From positions 16,768,001 through 16,832,000 of the forward strand of contig NC_134646.1 in the NCBI RefSeq assembly GCF_030463565.1: DNA of 64,000 nt, written 5' to 3'. The stretch comes from Pelecanus crispus. Its lineage: Eukaryota > Chordata > Aves > Pelecaniformes > Pelecanidae. Positions 27,014-39,602 of the stretch are shown here, piece by piece (positions within the stretch are counted from its first letter, which is position 1; every line of letters begins with the position of its first letter). Made by a program: the position numbers and the translations under genes. Below the pieces are notes generated by a model that saw nothing but the letters and a program-made list of their open reading frames with translations, was not told the origin of the DNA and searched no databases.

Positions 27014-27043
27014 GTCTGTTTGTCTGCCTGCCTGCCTGCCTGC
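27014..27043. repeat. TCTG/TGCC tetranucleotide tract in the LSM6 island
   Basis: The text tctgtttgtctgcctgcctg continues as further TGCC units. The run lies upstream of the inferred first exon and is likely variable in length. Confidence 0.85.
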
Positions 27044-27109
27044 CGCCGGGGGAGCGGCCCGCCCCCAGGCCCGGCCGGGCCCCGCCCCGCGCGTTCCGGC
27101 GCGGTTTGT

Positions 27110-27198
27110 CCCTGCCGCCGCGCCGTAGCGGGGGCGGTTGGGCGCGAGCGCGGCGGGCGGGGAGCGCCGGGAAGGGGCGCAGGAGGCGGCGGCGGCGG
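27110..27198 (+). other. LSM6: LSM6 exon 1 (non-coding 5'UTR), start approximate
   Basis: The 3' boundary is well supported: ggcggcgg|GTGAGTGAG gives a near-perfect donor at 27199. The 5' end is an estimate, because the start site cannot be read from sequence. No ATG is used here. Translation starts in exon 2, 20 bases into that exon. Confidence 0.6.
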
Positions 27199-28520
27199 GT
27201 GAGTGAGTGCGGGGCCCGGCCCCGGCGGGGGCCCTCAGCCGCCCTGGCCCGCCGCCCCCGGGCCGCGGGGAGGGGGACCGGCGGCAGGGAAGGGCGGGCT
27301 GCCCGGTTCTGCGGGCGGGGGGCTGCTGTGTGGTGTGCGTACCCCGCCGCCGCGTGCGTGGCCGTTACCGGTGTCTCTTGCAGCCCTTGCTTCTGCTTTT
27401 TTTTCTGGTTTTTAAGCAAGCGGCAGTAAAGCTTCACATCGCGCCTGGGCTTTCTGTCAGGGACGTTTGTCAGAACACATTTCGCGCCGTTTTAGCTGGT
27501 TTTGAACCCGCAGCTTTTGCAGCGGCCCGTAAAACCGGAGCGGGTTTGCCTTCGGGAGGGCGGGTGAGCTGCCCGCGGCGGGCAGCTGGGGTAGCACCTG
27601 CGATTCAAAACGCGCTGGTTTTCCAGAAAAGCTCTGGCTACAAAGCGCTACGCTGCCGAGCCCTACGGTGCCAGCATCGCAGGTGACATTGTGCGTTGAT
27701 GGGAAAACCAGGGACGATCCTTGCACGGCTGGAATAGCTTATTGCAGTTTGCCACGGAAAGCAAGCAGTAAAAACTTGACGCTGTGCTGGGTGTCAGCAT
27801 TAGCGCTATTTTCTACCATTGATTTAAAATGCAGAACAACTGTTACTTGGACAAAGCGACATAAAAGCAGAAGTTAAGCAATACTGACTGAGGGAGGGTC
27901 TCATACCAAACTGGGGGTGTGCGCCGCACCACGAATTTTTAAATCACAGCATCTTTTCAGGTCTCCGTACAACTTAAATCACAAGCCTTAATTCTAAACT
28001 TATTCTAACTTAACTGATTCATTTGAAGGCATCCTTATAAATTTATTCTTTGCTTGTATTTGTGAGGTGAGATCAAAAATCTTTCTGTGCTGTTCTAGCA
28101 CAGACTTCTGTTTATAGAGCGTGTACTGGCTTCTCCCTCTCCCCCCCCCCCCCCCCCCCCCCCAAAGATATGAACCGCTTGCTATGACTTAGCTCTAATT
28201 TTAGTAAAACCATTTTAGCCAAAGGTGTTACAGAGAAGATGAGGCCTCTGGCTCCGTTGGAAGTTCACAGGATGCACAGCATGACAAACAAGGATTCTTA
28301 TTAATAATGTCAGAAGTTATAAAAATGCCAAAGGGAAAGTTTAATGCTGCGGCTCTAGGAGCTCTGTCTCTTAAGGTTTAAGGTTTTGCTTTTATCCCCT
28401 TTGATATTTTCTCCTACTGAAACTATTAAGCATTAGGGGACTGCCTGTCTCTACTGAGTGTTTAAAGACCACGTGTGAGCATGTTGCTTATCAAATGTTT
28501 TCTCTCACTTCTCTTCCCAG
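27199..28520 (+). other. LSM6: LSM6 intron 1
   Basis: A 1,322-bp intron from GTGAGT (27199) to CTCTTCCCAG (28520). It contains the rest of the CpG island and a 23-base C run. Another pyrimidine-rich acceptor-like site (gtgtctcttgcag, ending 27383) could define an alternative exon, but I see no matching donor that would make it convincing. Confidence 0.75.
28141..28163 (+). repeat. Poly-C run, 23 bases
   Basis: An uninterrupted C homopolymer in LSM6 intron 1. Such runs can form i-motif or G-quadruplex structures and their length is error-prone in sequencing. Confidence 0.97.
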
Positions 28521-28633
28521 CTTACCAGAGAAGATCAAGATGAGTCTACGGAAGCAAACTCCTAGTGACTTTCTAAAACAAATCATTGGAAGGCCAGTCG
28601 TGGTAAAATTAAATTCTGGAGTTGATTATCGAG
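28521..28633 (+). CDS. LSM6: LSM6 exon 2 (start codon at 28540)
   Basis: Acceptor cttctcttcccag ends at 28520, followed by 19 bases of 5'UTR and ATG at 28540. Coding part 28540-28633 is 94 bases (31 codons plus one base). Donor GAG|GTAAGTT follows. It encodes the N-terminal helix and the first Sm1 strands. Confidence 0.96.
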
Positions 28634-31600
28634 GTAAGTTCTCCATCTGTCTCTCACACTGAGTAAAGTAATTGTTTGGGGAGGCTGGAAAAGATGCATT
28701 GCTTTTTCAAAAGCAAATCGGTGTGATCCAGAATCTTGGAGTATGTGAACATAGATCTCAGAATGGTGAAATTAACAATAGAAAATGAACTCTGGAGAAA
28801 CTGATGAAAAAGGTTAACAGTGGATTTAGAGATTAAAATTACTTATCTAAATCACTAGTGTCCTTAGTCACAGATGATTAGACTGGAGTCTCAGGGTGGT
28901 TCTGAGTTTCTAAACTGATATTTGTAAAGATTGGCTGGATTACAATTCCTGAAATGGCCAGACAGTCCCCTTTTCAGTGCTCTGACAGCAACCCTTGTTG
29001 GAACTATACTTTTCTTCACCTTCCTGTTCTCCAACTCCTAGTATAGACCTTGGTCCAGAAAAGCTTCAAACAATAAACTGTGCCACCAGTCATAAGCCTA
29101 CTCTTACACAAGGGATGAAAGAGTTATTTACATTCTGGGTTAAACAACTGCCTAGACACATGTTGGATCAAGACTCATGGAGACACAGGAGAAAGCTTAG
29201 TGTGGCTTTTGCTGCTGTATGCCCAGTTCATTTTAACGCAGTCCAGCAGTTTTATTCCAGAACTCTTCAGCCTATCTGTATGCCTTCTTGCACTGTATGT
29301 AGGATTATAGGATTTTTTTTAACCAGTAAATTAAACTTCTCTGTTCAGTGAAATGTCCTGCTTCTACTGCCATTAGGATAAGACTATTGGCCTGTCCAAT
29401 TTTTTTAGTAGTATCCAAACTTAATTAAAACTGTCGTGTGTCTCCTATTGTGCACAATTTAAACATTTTATTCTGGAATGATTTAAACATTATGGTCCTG
29501 CTCTAGATCACTGCTTCAGTTAGGTTTAATTCAATTGGCTTGGCTTGGCACTTGCGAGGGGAAACTTGTTTATGCTGTGACAAAGAATCTTCGTATTATG
29601 ACAGTTTTAAATTGCTATTGTTCACTGACAGAGCAAGCAGTGCCACCTTATCCCTTCCTGATCCTCTTTAGTGTTTCTTAGCTGACAACATTTGCAATCT
29701 GTCATTTCTTTGAGAATCGCATTGTCTGAGCACCTCAGGTAGGGTTGGTGGCTTTAAAACTTCACTGCTTCTTATCGGTCTTCGGCCTCTGTAAATTCTT
29801 TCTTGCAGGAGAATGTAGTGACAGCTTATTAAAGTCAATTAAAGCAAGTCATCATTTACCTAAAGGCGTATACAAGGCAGGGCCAAACCACATTTGGTTT
29901 TCGGATGCGCTTTCTATTTTCTTTGAGGACATTGGTACCTTCTGCTTGGTAAGATCCATTTGTAGCTGCTGCAGATAAATTACTCCACTGTCCCCTTAAC
30001 AAGGCTAGTTTAACATGCCTACAATCAGACCTACCAGGAATTGAACCATAGTTCCATTGAACACCCTTATTTGTTATGGGATTTTTTTTTTCCCCTCCCT
30101 TCCTTATTTCCCTCTGCTCCTTCCTTCCCGCTTGATGTGATCCTGCAGTTAAAAACCTGTATACTGTTCTCATTTGAAAAATACGCACTCAGTTTGTTTT
30201 CTGCAGAAATTTGACCAACACTTGTAAAAGCCAGACATTAAAAAAGCCAGCATCTCAGGCTTTTTTTGCAGATCTGCCTAGATTCTTCCTCTAGGCTGTG
30301 TTGCTAATTTTATGTCTGTACCCCCACCCTCCGAGCCACCATACGCACAAACCTAATACAGGTGTTGATGCGCAACTGTAAAATGTCTTGATTTGCTGCC
30401 AAATGCTGTGCACATCTAAGGGAAGTAGCCCTGGGAAAGTAATCAGTGATAAATTAATATGTATGATTTCTATGTGTAGACATGGGTATGTACATTAAAA
30501 CATCTCTACGTATAGATAAAACAGATAAAATACTAGCCAGGATGGGCAGTGACAATATTTAATGCCACAATAAACACAAAAGGAAGAAGAGAATGAAACA
30601 ACCATGAATACACTCTAGGAACAAGAGTTTGAAAATACTACATTTATGGCCTACCGAGTGGTAGCTTAAGAAAATCCATAGAGTCCAATTTTAATTTTGG
30701 ACAAACTTTTTTGTTTGTTTTCTATTGTTACGTGGAGCATTCAGGATTACTGGAATGAAAGAGAGTTCTGGCATTTGTTTGGTGCATTTTATAACACTTT
30801 GTAACACTGGGTTTTTTGGTGCATTTAGTAACACTTTGTGAGCAGTCAGTTTTTCCTGTTTGTGTGGAAACAGGAAAGAAAACCATAAAGGAAAATAATA
30901 ATCCTCAAACTGTTACAAGTTGGCAGGAGAACTTGAATTCCTAATTATTTAATGGAAGATATTACAGTAACACATCTGAAAAATGAGAACGTGTCCTAGA
31001 GGAAGATTCTCAGACTGGAGTTTTCTCCCCCTCCCCAAGAACAGCCAATATACTGTATTTTGAGTTTTAATGCCAGGTAAATAAATCAGGTGTTTTTCAA
31101 ACAGAGAAAAAAAATATTTTAGTAATATTGTCTGTGTGTGCAAGGTTAAAGTCCAGAAAACACATGTGCAGGATGGAGATAATTAATACAGCTTTGTACA
31201 AGTTGTTTTATGTGCACGATTAACAAATCAGATTGCATTCTCTGAGCAATTCTTTACACCTGTTAATCCTCACGTTCAGTTCCTTACATGAATAGTCTGT
31301 TTGTCGATCAGGCTAGTTACATTTGTAGACGGCCATGGTTCTGATCTTAAGGGTGGATGTAGATGCCAAGGAGTGATTTTGAATGAAAAAATGCCATCAT
31401 GCTGCCAGCACATAGGAAGCACTGTGTGAACAAGGTACAGCCTTCAACAGGGGCTATGAGAAGTGAGAACATAAATACTTGTCTAAAACCAGTGCTACTC
31501 AAATGCACGTTTTCCTGATCAAAAGAACATCTAATATTACAAATGGCAGAGATTTTTTTTCTTAAGTTGCATAATTAAACAGCGTAACTTTATTCCTGTG

Positions 31601-33866
31601 GGAAGAGTTCAGTGTCATTCGAAAACCCTTTGCCTGTTGAAAATTATGTAAAGTTTTGTTTACATCAGAACAGAGACTTGCAGCCCATGTTCTTCTAGAT
31701 CTGTAAGTGTGAAGATAAATATGAAAAAGTGTGTATGGTGTCCTGTATTAAAAGGGTTGGTTTTCGGCTATATCCTTCACGAGTTTTGATGAAAACTCAA
31801 TTTACATAGCCTTGTCCTTAAGTTATCTAGCTACACTTAATGTCACAGGTTCTTTTCAGGTGTGTGGCTTAAAACACAAGTGAGAAGGGACAACTTAAAC
31901 TTTCAAAGTGGAAATTGTTGTCCATCTTTTGAAAGTCATGCCTTAATCACTTCCTCCCCCCCCCCCCCCCGCCCCACTCTTATATCAACTGATAAAGTTG
32001 CTGCTAGAGTGCCTGGGGTTCCCCACTCCCAGCTTAATTCTTTGAAGAATACTGTGATCTACTGACTCATCTGGCCAAGCTTGGGCTTTTAGTTTGTTAT
32101 GAAGATACAGGTTTTTTTAGTACTACTCAAACACAATGCATTTTTGTTTATTTTAAAATAAGTTTAAGCTGATTTGCTTTTAAACTCGTGTTGTCTTCAG
32201 GTGTCCTGGCTTGCCTGGATGGGTATATGAATATAGCTCTGGAACAGACCGAAGAATATGTAAATGGACAATTAAAGAACAAGTATGGGGACGCATTTAT
32301 CCGAGGAAATAATGGTAACTCCTCCTCCTTATGTTACTGCTCATTAGAAGATTGTGTTTTGATATTTACTTCTGAATTTGAGGAGTGGCTGAGGTGTAAG
32401 CAAGCTGCCTGTAAGAATTTTAGTTTTATGCTTTCTTGGAAACCTTAACATGTTTACTTTTTACAGTTTCATTTTTCAGTGCCTGTGCTTTTCTGCATTC
32501 CTGTGGCCCATTTTGCCTTTGAACTTGAAGTTCATTTGAGAAGCATGCTCTTTTCTAGCCGTCCTTAGAGCTTATTTCCTGTCATTTGACAGGTTTACTC
32601 TTTTGCACTTACTGCCTGCTTAGATGGCCTCTGCTCCATAGAGGTTTCTGTGTTTTGCTAGGCAAACTACTGCATAAATTTATGATACAGTACAGATACT
32701 GATGACACTGTAATATTTGCAGTTGTCCAGACCTGAATGAATGTGTTCATTAGTACTGGAGGCTATTTTCATCTTTATGAGTGAAGATTTTACCACCAGT
32801 CAAGAAAATCACTTGTACTTCACTACTGAGCCTTTGAATATCCCAGTGCAGTAGGTGGATTTTAGTGCACCTGAAGGACAATCCCAGGCTCCTGAAATGA
32901 CTCTGTGGTATCAGTCAGGCTGTAATAGCAGCAGATGCCAGGGAGAAGAATATCTAAAAATAGAAAAGGTTCACCAGTCAGATGTGAAGAGACTTGCAGA
33001 GTAGGTAAATGAAGCTGACTTTGACCAAGTTACTTGAGAAGAAAATGGAGGACAGGAAGGAGGGAGGGAATAAAAAGAAACAAGAACTGTATCCCATGTT
33101 GCAAAAACAGTCAAAAAGAATGTGGCACCAGTGTGAAAGAGTGTTTTGGGAGGAGCAGTAATCCTTGAATGAGGCCAGATGCTTTTTGCAAGGAATTTGG
33201 ATTTTCATGCTAAGGAGCACGTAGACATTGCAGCTGGAGAACCAATAGTGGAAATAAGAATCTATTATAAAACAAATGGATGAGAGACAGGAGGCTGGAG
33301 AGCAGGCTGAGCAGAGAACTTAAGATATCCCAGGTTTAGGAGCACAATGCAATTTCATGTTGTGCATGGATCTGTTCTGGGGATACCACCAGCCAAGCAG
33401 GTGGAAGATGTCTGCTGCTTCATAGGTAATCATTAGCTTTGCCTTAAGTGCTTGCAGTTTCCAGCTTTTTTTGAAAGATTATAGCATTAGTGTCTGACAC
33501 CTGTAATTCTGCTGCTTAGAAACTCTCTCATGCTCCCCTCAGTAATGCTGCAGTGTAGCTGGCTTTATTCTCCCTCTGTTCAGCCCGCCGGAGTGTAGTT
33601 TGGCTATGAATATAATAAATACTGAACCAAAGTAATACGTAAGGTGTAAATTTGATAGCATTTCTTGAAACCTGGACTCAAAAGTTTCCTGACTTTGTTC
33701 ATGCTTCAGCATAATGGGATTCATTACACTGTTGTTTTACAAGCCATGGAAATAAGATGTTTTAAATAAACAGGCTTCTGCACATTATTCACCAGGGTCC
33801 TCTTATGTGTGCCGCTTTTTCCTTTTCACAGTATTGTACATAAGCACACAGAAGAGGAGGATGTGA
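28540..33866 (+). CDS. LSM6: LSM6, U6 snRNA-associated Sm-like protein (gene-level, 3 coding exons)
   Basis: Joined exons 28540-28633, 32201-32314 and 33832-33866 give 243 bases, an 80-residue protein plus stop, the standard LSM6 length. It begins MSLRKQTPSDFLKQI. Sm1 holds the RNA-contacting D38-G-Y-M-N42 signature, and Sm2 holds A-F-I-R-G-N-N (63-69) followed by V-L-Y-I-S. The C-terminus is T-Q-K-R-R-M. Known family role: a subunit of LSm1-7 (cytoplasmic mRNA decapping and decay) and LSm2-8 (nuclear, binding the U6 snRNA 3' end). All introns are GT-AG and phases match. The CpG-island promoter suggests constitutive expression. No disruption was seen. Confidence 0.98.
28634..32200 (+). other. 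LSM6: LSM6 intron 2
   Basis: A 3.6-kb phase-1 intron, GTAAGT to TGTCTTCAG. Apart from a 15-base C run it is ordinary AT-rich sequence. The 118-codon frame at 28995-29351 has no family resemblance and no splice context. Confidence 0.9.
31956..31970 (+). repeat. Poly-C run, 15 bases
   Basis: C homopolymer in LSM6 intron 2, followed by G and four more C bases. Confidence 0.97.
32201..32314 (+). CDS. LSM6: LSM6 exon 3
   Basis: 114 bases, phase 1 in and phase 1 out. It encodes residues 32-69, covering most of Sm1 (V-L-A-C-L-D-G-Y-M-N) and the start of Sm2 (A-F-I-R-G-N-N). Donor AATG|GTAACT. If intron 3 were retained the frame would stay open to 32448 and replace the last 11 residues with an unrelated tail. 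Confidence 0.96.
32315..33831 (+). other. LSM6: LSM6 intron 3
   Basis: A 1.5-kb phase-1 intron from GTAACT to CTTTTCACAG. No repeats or embedded RNA genes were recognised. Confidence 0.9.
33832..33866 (+). CDS. LSM6: LSM6 exon 4 (last coding exon)
   Basis: Acceptor cttttcacag ends at 33831. The 35 coding bases complete V70 and add L-Y-I-S-T-Q-K-R-R-M and a TGA stop at 33864-33866. The 3'UTR runs on to polyadenylation signals at 33982 or 34065. Confidence 0.95.
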
Positions 33867-33981
33867 AGATGCCAGGAGGCGGCTGTTTCATATTTGTGAA
33901 CCTCCTTGAAATGATGAGCCCTCTTTGATTTGTAGTTAATAATCCACAGGTGAAATACACAAGTGTTTAAATATTTTTTTA

Positions 33982-34070
33982 AATAAATGTAAACCAGTGT
34001 AAACTTCCTGAATGTTTTTGTTTCAAAGCATTGCTTTGTTTCACTGTACAGAAAAGAAAAAAAAAATAAA
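33982..34070 (+). terminator. LSM6: LSM6 polyadenylation signals
   Basis: AATAAA occurs at 33982-33987 and 34065-34070, about 115 and 200 bases after the stop codon. A GT-rich segment (agagaagtgtgtaatagtg) follows the second. Either or both may be used, giving a short 3'UTR. Confidence 0.7.
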
Positions 34071-37000
34071 AGAGAAGTGTGTAATAGTGCCGCAAGTCTA
34101 ATTCAAAGCAACGGCTCGTTTAATGATGCTAATAGTTACAGAAATACTGATTGGAAGGTAAACAGGCATGGAGTAATTGCAAATCACAGCCTTATATTGA
34201 TGACAAAACAATAGTTTAACTGATGTTGGGAAGGGAAATGCTAATGTTCTGGTGACAATGACCTGTCCCTTTTGGAAAACACAGGGTCAGCTTTAAATGC
34301 CAATCTAGTAAGAGTCATAGGGTAAAAAGTTCAGCTGTCCAAAAAATCTTGAATTGTGAATTGAATCAAGGAATGTAACAGTGATGCTTCAACAGTTAGG
34401 GGTGGGGAAAGAATTGAATCAAATGGAAGAAAAGCCCTAAGGGTGAAAAGAAAGCTCTGTGCCAGCTGAGGGAGTCAGTCACAGGTGAAAATCTCAGTCA
34501 GTATGCCAGCACGGCAAGTAGCTGCTTCACCTCCTGCCTCTGTACCGCCCACCCTACCTCAGCTTGCAATTACCTTTTTTCCCTGCATCTGTACCAAACA
34601 CAATGAACTTCAATAAAAAGCAATTTTAACTACTATCTAAAGCTACTCCTGAAAACAGATCAGAAATCTAAAAGCTTTTGTAAACATGCCATATGTATCC
34701 TCTTCAGACAGTTCACTCTTTCTCCCATCCAGTTTCCTCCCAACCTAGTACCATCTAGGTATTCTCTTTCTTTATGTGCTAGCCAGAAATGAGAACAAAT
34801 ACATGAAGCTTATAGTATGGGGTGTGCATTAGAGAGGGGGAACCTCTGTGCAGGCAATGGAGTCAGAACTTGTTTGTTTATATGTTGCAACTATAATCCC
34901 AGATAATCAAAGCCCACTGAGTAAATCCAGCTCAGTTTTACATGGATACTTGCAGCAACTTACAAAATGTCTCTTCTCCTTTTACATGCAGTCAGCCACA
35001 AAAAAAAGCCCTGGACATTCAGATATTTCTTAGTCTGAGTGTTACTGCACTTAACATCCAGATAATCAGGGTTTTCTTATTCCTTGGGACAAAGTTATAA
35101 GTTAGGGTAATGTACCTCATGATGAGGTTATTTAGCCAGTTTTTTTAAATGAGTTTTCTGAAGCCCTGCTTTATTCTTTGGGCAGTTTATAGTGCCTCCA
35201 GGAACAAAAATACTTCTAGTTGTGGATGGATGAACACAAGACAATTGTGTGAATGTAACATTGGCCCGTTCTTTCCAAGTACCAGTAGCTCTGATGCAAG
35301 CAGGGAGTAGTAACATTACAATTATCCAAGGGACAGAATGTGGGTTGCAAATTTTTAATTTTTTTTTTAAGACCAAGGAATAATTTTAAATTATTTTGCA
35401 ATCAGTAGTTAACTTTTCCACATTAAACACTTCAGAAGCCACTACAGAACACAGAAATAGAGATGCTACTTTATAATGTGCTTCTATCATTTTCTGACAA
35501 GGGTTGAAAAGGGTCCAGGATGTAAGTACAAATCACCAACTTGCTCTTCTGTAAGTGACAACTTTTAAAAAAAAAGGAAGATGTACCTCCAAGTGGAGCA
35601 TGCAGTTTCTCATTTCTTTTGTCATCTATATGCAGCTGGCAGGTTACTGTGTGCTTTCATTCCTGGGGACTGTCTGGGTTTGGGGGGTTTGTTTTATTTT
35701 AATATGGGGTAAGGTTTCTTCCCTCTTCCTTCCTCACCTTTCTCCCCTCCTACACCTACCCACCCATAGCAACACATTTTGCACAGACTTTGATTTACTC
35801 TTAAGAGTTTGCATCGCTAACTTTAGCTGCAGTTCTGTTTTTACAAGTCTGGTTATAGAACATTTTGCAGTTCTGATCTACTACTTCAGATGGTCTAATC
35901 ACATACTAAACTCTGAACTTAGAAAATAGCATGTAGTTTACATGCTGAGGTTTTTTTTAATGTACTCTAGATCATAAAGTCACTATTTACCATGTAAGGT
36001 AGATAGGGACGTTTGCATTAAAGATGAGCTGTTGCAATTAATATTCAAATTTCAAAAGTAGCTAAAGGAATTAAACATTAAATTCCCACAATCACTGACC
36101 TTACACACATTTTACAAGATTTTTCCCCCTTAATTCAATTTGCAGCCCCTATGTTTAAATCAAGTGAACATTTAAGCTTGACTTCAGTTAGGCAGTCCAA
36201 TGTTTGGATGTAGTCTGAGTCACATAAAACCTTCATCTTGGGTTTATTTTACTTACCTTTTAGGTTTTGTTTTGACTTACTGTATTTTGTAGGACAACAT
36301 GCCAGTTGCAAGTAAATTGACACTGTCCAGGCAGCTTTCAGAATAGCACATGGAATGGTATCCAAAGTTTAAGTTTTACGGTGAGGCATCCCATTATATA
36401 GCTATGTAAGCGTCGAAGTAGAATGGTGTATTTCACAAACTCTTGATGCTTAAAAGTGACTCAACCTGATTTGTAAGATCCTTATCCCATTGGGAGGTAC
36501 AAATACACTCTTACAAATGCAATATATCTTCATGCACAAAAGACTGTATTAGACACTAACACTCGTGTCCTTCATGTTACCTCATTTACCATATCCTAAC
36601 GCTCTTGCCCCAGTACCTACATATAAAAAGGTTTCACATGTGGATCAAGCTCATCTAGATCAGGACTGACAATGAAACATTCCTCGAGCAACTTACAAGT
36701 GCTTGTCCATCACTTGTCTTAGAAGAATGGACTCAAAATTAAGTAACCCAAAACTAACAAGCAAAAATTAATTGAATTTCAAAGACTGGAGCTGTGTTCA
36801 CACACCTAGTTAGTACTTTCATGTGATGAGACCACATCATGAAACCAAGGCAATTCAACCATTACCCCAGCCATTCCCACACATTCAGTTCACAGACAGA
36901 CCCTAGGAAGAGCAGTAACTCTGGATTTGCTACATCTCTGCACCCAGTGTAAGTTTCTTGCCCTTGAAAAGCCAAACTAAGCCACGTTTCCTTAAACAAA

Positions 37001-38383
37001 AGCCTGGCTGGGAGTAGCAGTGCAGCATATCCTGTCAAAACTAGAGAAAGCAAGTCTGGAAGGAGGAGGCAAGTACTCACTGCGTGGTGGGACAGCCAGA
37101 AGCCAGGTTACTACTAAAGCCTGCAGTGCTCCTATATAAAGGGAGCAGAGCATGCTAGGAAAGTTTTGCTTTAAAGGTGTATGCTGATGACTGCTCAGTT
37201 TTACAATTTGTTGCCACCTGGTTCATAGCTCAAAGGCAATCTAAGGCAAACCACTCTGAACATTATTTGTGTTCTTTCTATCTTTTTCACGGTTGCAATG
37301 ACAAAACAGCTACCCAGAGCCCTTCTGGCTATGACTTGCTCATTAAGTCCTAAGGCTCTTACCCAGCTCTGAAAAGCTGTGCCCCACCGCTGCAGGTTTC
37401 GGGTGCATTGTTCACAGTAAACAAAGCGTGAAAGCATTTGCAAAGTGACAGTCTTCCAATGTTTGACTGATGGTACCAAAGCAATGCCTGATCTTTAATA
37501 TGCCAGCCCATGCCCGTGGCCAGCTCCAGCCCTGTGTCGGTTTTGAAGGCAAACAGACTGTGGAGCCAGCAGTCCCAAAGTGTCAGGTTCCTGTGCCAAA
37601 CTGTTCTCCAAGGCTGAGAAGTTGGATGGCAGGAGGCTTTTCCTGAGCTGCTGTATTGATCCTGACCGAGGGACCCTTGAACGTTTAGGAGTCAGCGATC
37701 CACGCAGCAGCTTCGGGCTGGGCTGGGCTGCACGCCCGGCGTGGCTTTCGGGTCTCTGTTGGGCTGCACGGACCCCTTGGCCACAGGACGCCTCCGCCAG
37801 CTCATCCTAACGGCAGAGCGCGCAGGCAGCTCCCACTCGGTACCGTGATTGCACCACCTGCTTGGCCTTGCCTTTATCTAACAGAGCAGCAACAAGTTCT
37901 CATGAGAACATCCTTTAGAAAGAGGGTTGTTTTCTTGTAAGGAAATTATAAAATAGCTCAAGTGATGAAAAGGGAGAGCTGCTCTCCACACCGACGGGGT
38001 TACATCTGCGCTGCGCAGTGCACCATGGGAAAATCCATCTGGGCTCCATCCGGTGCTACATGAATGTGGGGTGCCCAGCATCTGAAGGGATGTACAATTT
38101 ACTTGCTGCCTGTATTCCTCATCTTATTCTGTCTTATTAAAACAGTCATTGAGCTATTTGTTGCTGGGCCTTATTGAGATCCAGAAAAAGCCCTGCACCA
38201 TCTCTCTCTCCCCCCCTCAACCCTAGTGCAGAACAGCTGCCCAGGTTGCAGTAGTTACCAAATAAAATAATGAGTTGTTCTGGGGTTTTTTTAGGCTGAA
38301 TTTGTAAGGGATGGAGGCTCACATTATATGTTACATGTGTGTGTATGTGTCAGTTCATTCCCAGCAGTAACATTTGAATGCAC

Positions 38384-38405
38384 TGTCACACTTCAGTGTG
38401 TGACA
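38384..38405. repeat. Spaced inverted repeat TGTCACA-N8-TGTGACA (copy 1)
   Basis: Perfect 7-base arms at 38384-38390 and 38399-38405 with an 8-base spacer (the arms extend by one more base on each side). It has the shape of a dimeric transcription-factor site. Half-sites resemble MEIS/TGIF-type TGACA or T-box-type TCACA motifs. Confidence 0.6.
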
Positions 38406-39326
38406 GAGGAATAGCAAGAATAGTCATGGAAATGGAAGGACCTGCCAGTACTGCCAACCTTCTGCCTAACTAAATGTCAGAGAAACATCCTCTTTTCCCT
38501 CGTCTCCCCGAACACAGAGCCACAGACATGCACAGGTCAACCCTGAGATGCCAGTTTGTAGGCATTGTTCTCCATTCTCCCTGTGAGACTACCATGGGTT
38601 TTCCTCCTACTGTGGGTTTTTAACTGCTCTTCTTGCAGTTGGCCACTGCTCTTTGTTTTAAAGATGACCTGAAATATTCTTAAGATGGTGCTGCCAGCTT
38701 TGTTGGTTTAATGATCAGTTCCTTGTGATCTGGCCTTAACTAACTGTTGCCACCTTCACGCTCTCTACTTGATCAACCCACCCACTCTTCTCTAACACCC
38801 CCAAACTTTGTTCACAGGACTTAGGCTGACTGGGAAGGACTTCTAACTGGTTATAACCCTTCTTATCTTGCAGTAGCAAAGCATTTCTCAACCTGTCAAT
38901 GAAGCAACCAGCTTGCTCTTGAGTGTCAGCTCTGGGTTGCTTACATCCATGCCCATATTACATACTGATCTCCACTGTACCTGCTCCACGCCTGCTATCC
39001 CTGTTGTGCCCCGATGAGGTGGAGATGTAGAAGTAATCTGCAACAAGGAGAAAGTTTCTGCATCAAAGAGCCTGGGATGTTACTGGGTTTATAATCCTGT
39101 GCATTTCATCAATGAAATTTCAAGTTGTACCATTCGTAGTCGATCTTAATTATCAACCTATTACAGTGCATGCACAGTGTTCCCTAGTGCTATTTTAAAA
39201 TCCCAACTGTGGGGTTTATTTTTCTTCTAGAAATCCACTACACAAATGCTGCTGAGAAAACAATAGGCAGGGTGTAAGTTGTCTTATGTCCCCTTCGCCT
39301 TGCCAGCTTCCTACTAACAAAGAAAT

Positions 39327-39566
39327 TTATGACGGGAAAAAGGCAAACCTCTCTCTAGTGACCAGCAGTGCCACATGGTCCTCTCGTGTCTGTCTGGGCC
39401 CCATCGTCAGAGTGATACGCAGAGCCTGGCTGAGCTCAAGTGACTCCAGCGGGTCAACGCTCTGGCCAGAGAAGGCTGAGGCAATGCTGTCCCGGTGGGT
39501 GATGCAACCAGAAGCTATGGAGAAGGCTGTATTTCTTACTGGAAACATCTGCCTGTCACTTGGCAT
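39327..39566 (-). other. 79-codon open frame of uncertain status
   Basis: A - strand frame with balanced composition (including S-L-E-L-S-Q-A-L-R-I-T-L and R-E-D-H-V-A-L-L-V-T-R-E) that reads more like protein than most chance frames here. A + strand frame of 118 codons covers the same bases, and the region is moderately GC-rich, which lengthens chance frames. I recognise no family. It may be a chance frame or a worn exon or retrocopy. Confidence 0.15.
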
Positions 39567-39602
39567 TCAGATGTGCAGTTGGAGGCTGCTGGTAGGTGCT
39601 CA

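Larger units (their letters stand above)
26840..27330 (+). promoter_or_regulatory. LSM6 CpG-island promoter
   Basis: Very GC- and CpG-rich sequence with Sp1-type GC boxes (gggggcgg at 27130-27137, gggcgggg at 27155-27162) and no TATA box, as expected for a housekeeping gene. It ends at a strong donor (27198/27199) that fits a non-coding first exon. A TCTG/TGCC tetranucleotide tract lies at 27014-27043. Long open frames on both strands here come from GC-rich composition and are not genes. Confidence 0.85.

Noticed and set aside
26724-27437. Long open frames on both strands across the LSM6 CpG island (220 codons + and 237 codons -)
   Set aside because: Stop codons are rare in very GC-rich DNA. 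The frames are Arg/Gly/Pro/Ala-rich, overlap each other and show no domain; LSM6 translation starts in exon 2.
32188-32448. 86-codon frame continuing from LSM6 exon 3 into intron 3
   Set aside because: The donor at 32314/32315 is good and the spliced product gives the standard LSM6 C-terminus; the extension would only arise from intron retention.
37132-37140. TATATAAAG resembling a TATA box
   Set aside because: No first exon, start codon or donor with supporting context follows, and such strings are frequent in AT-rich DNA.
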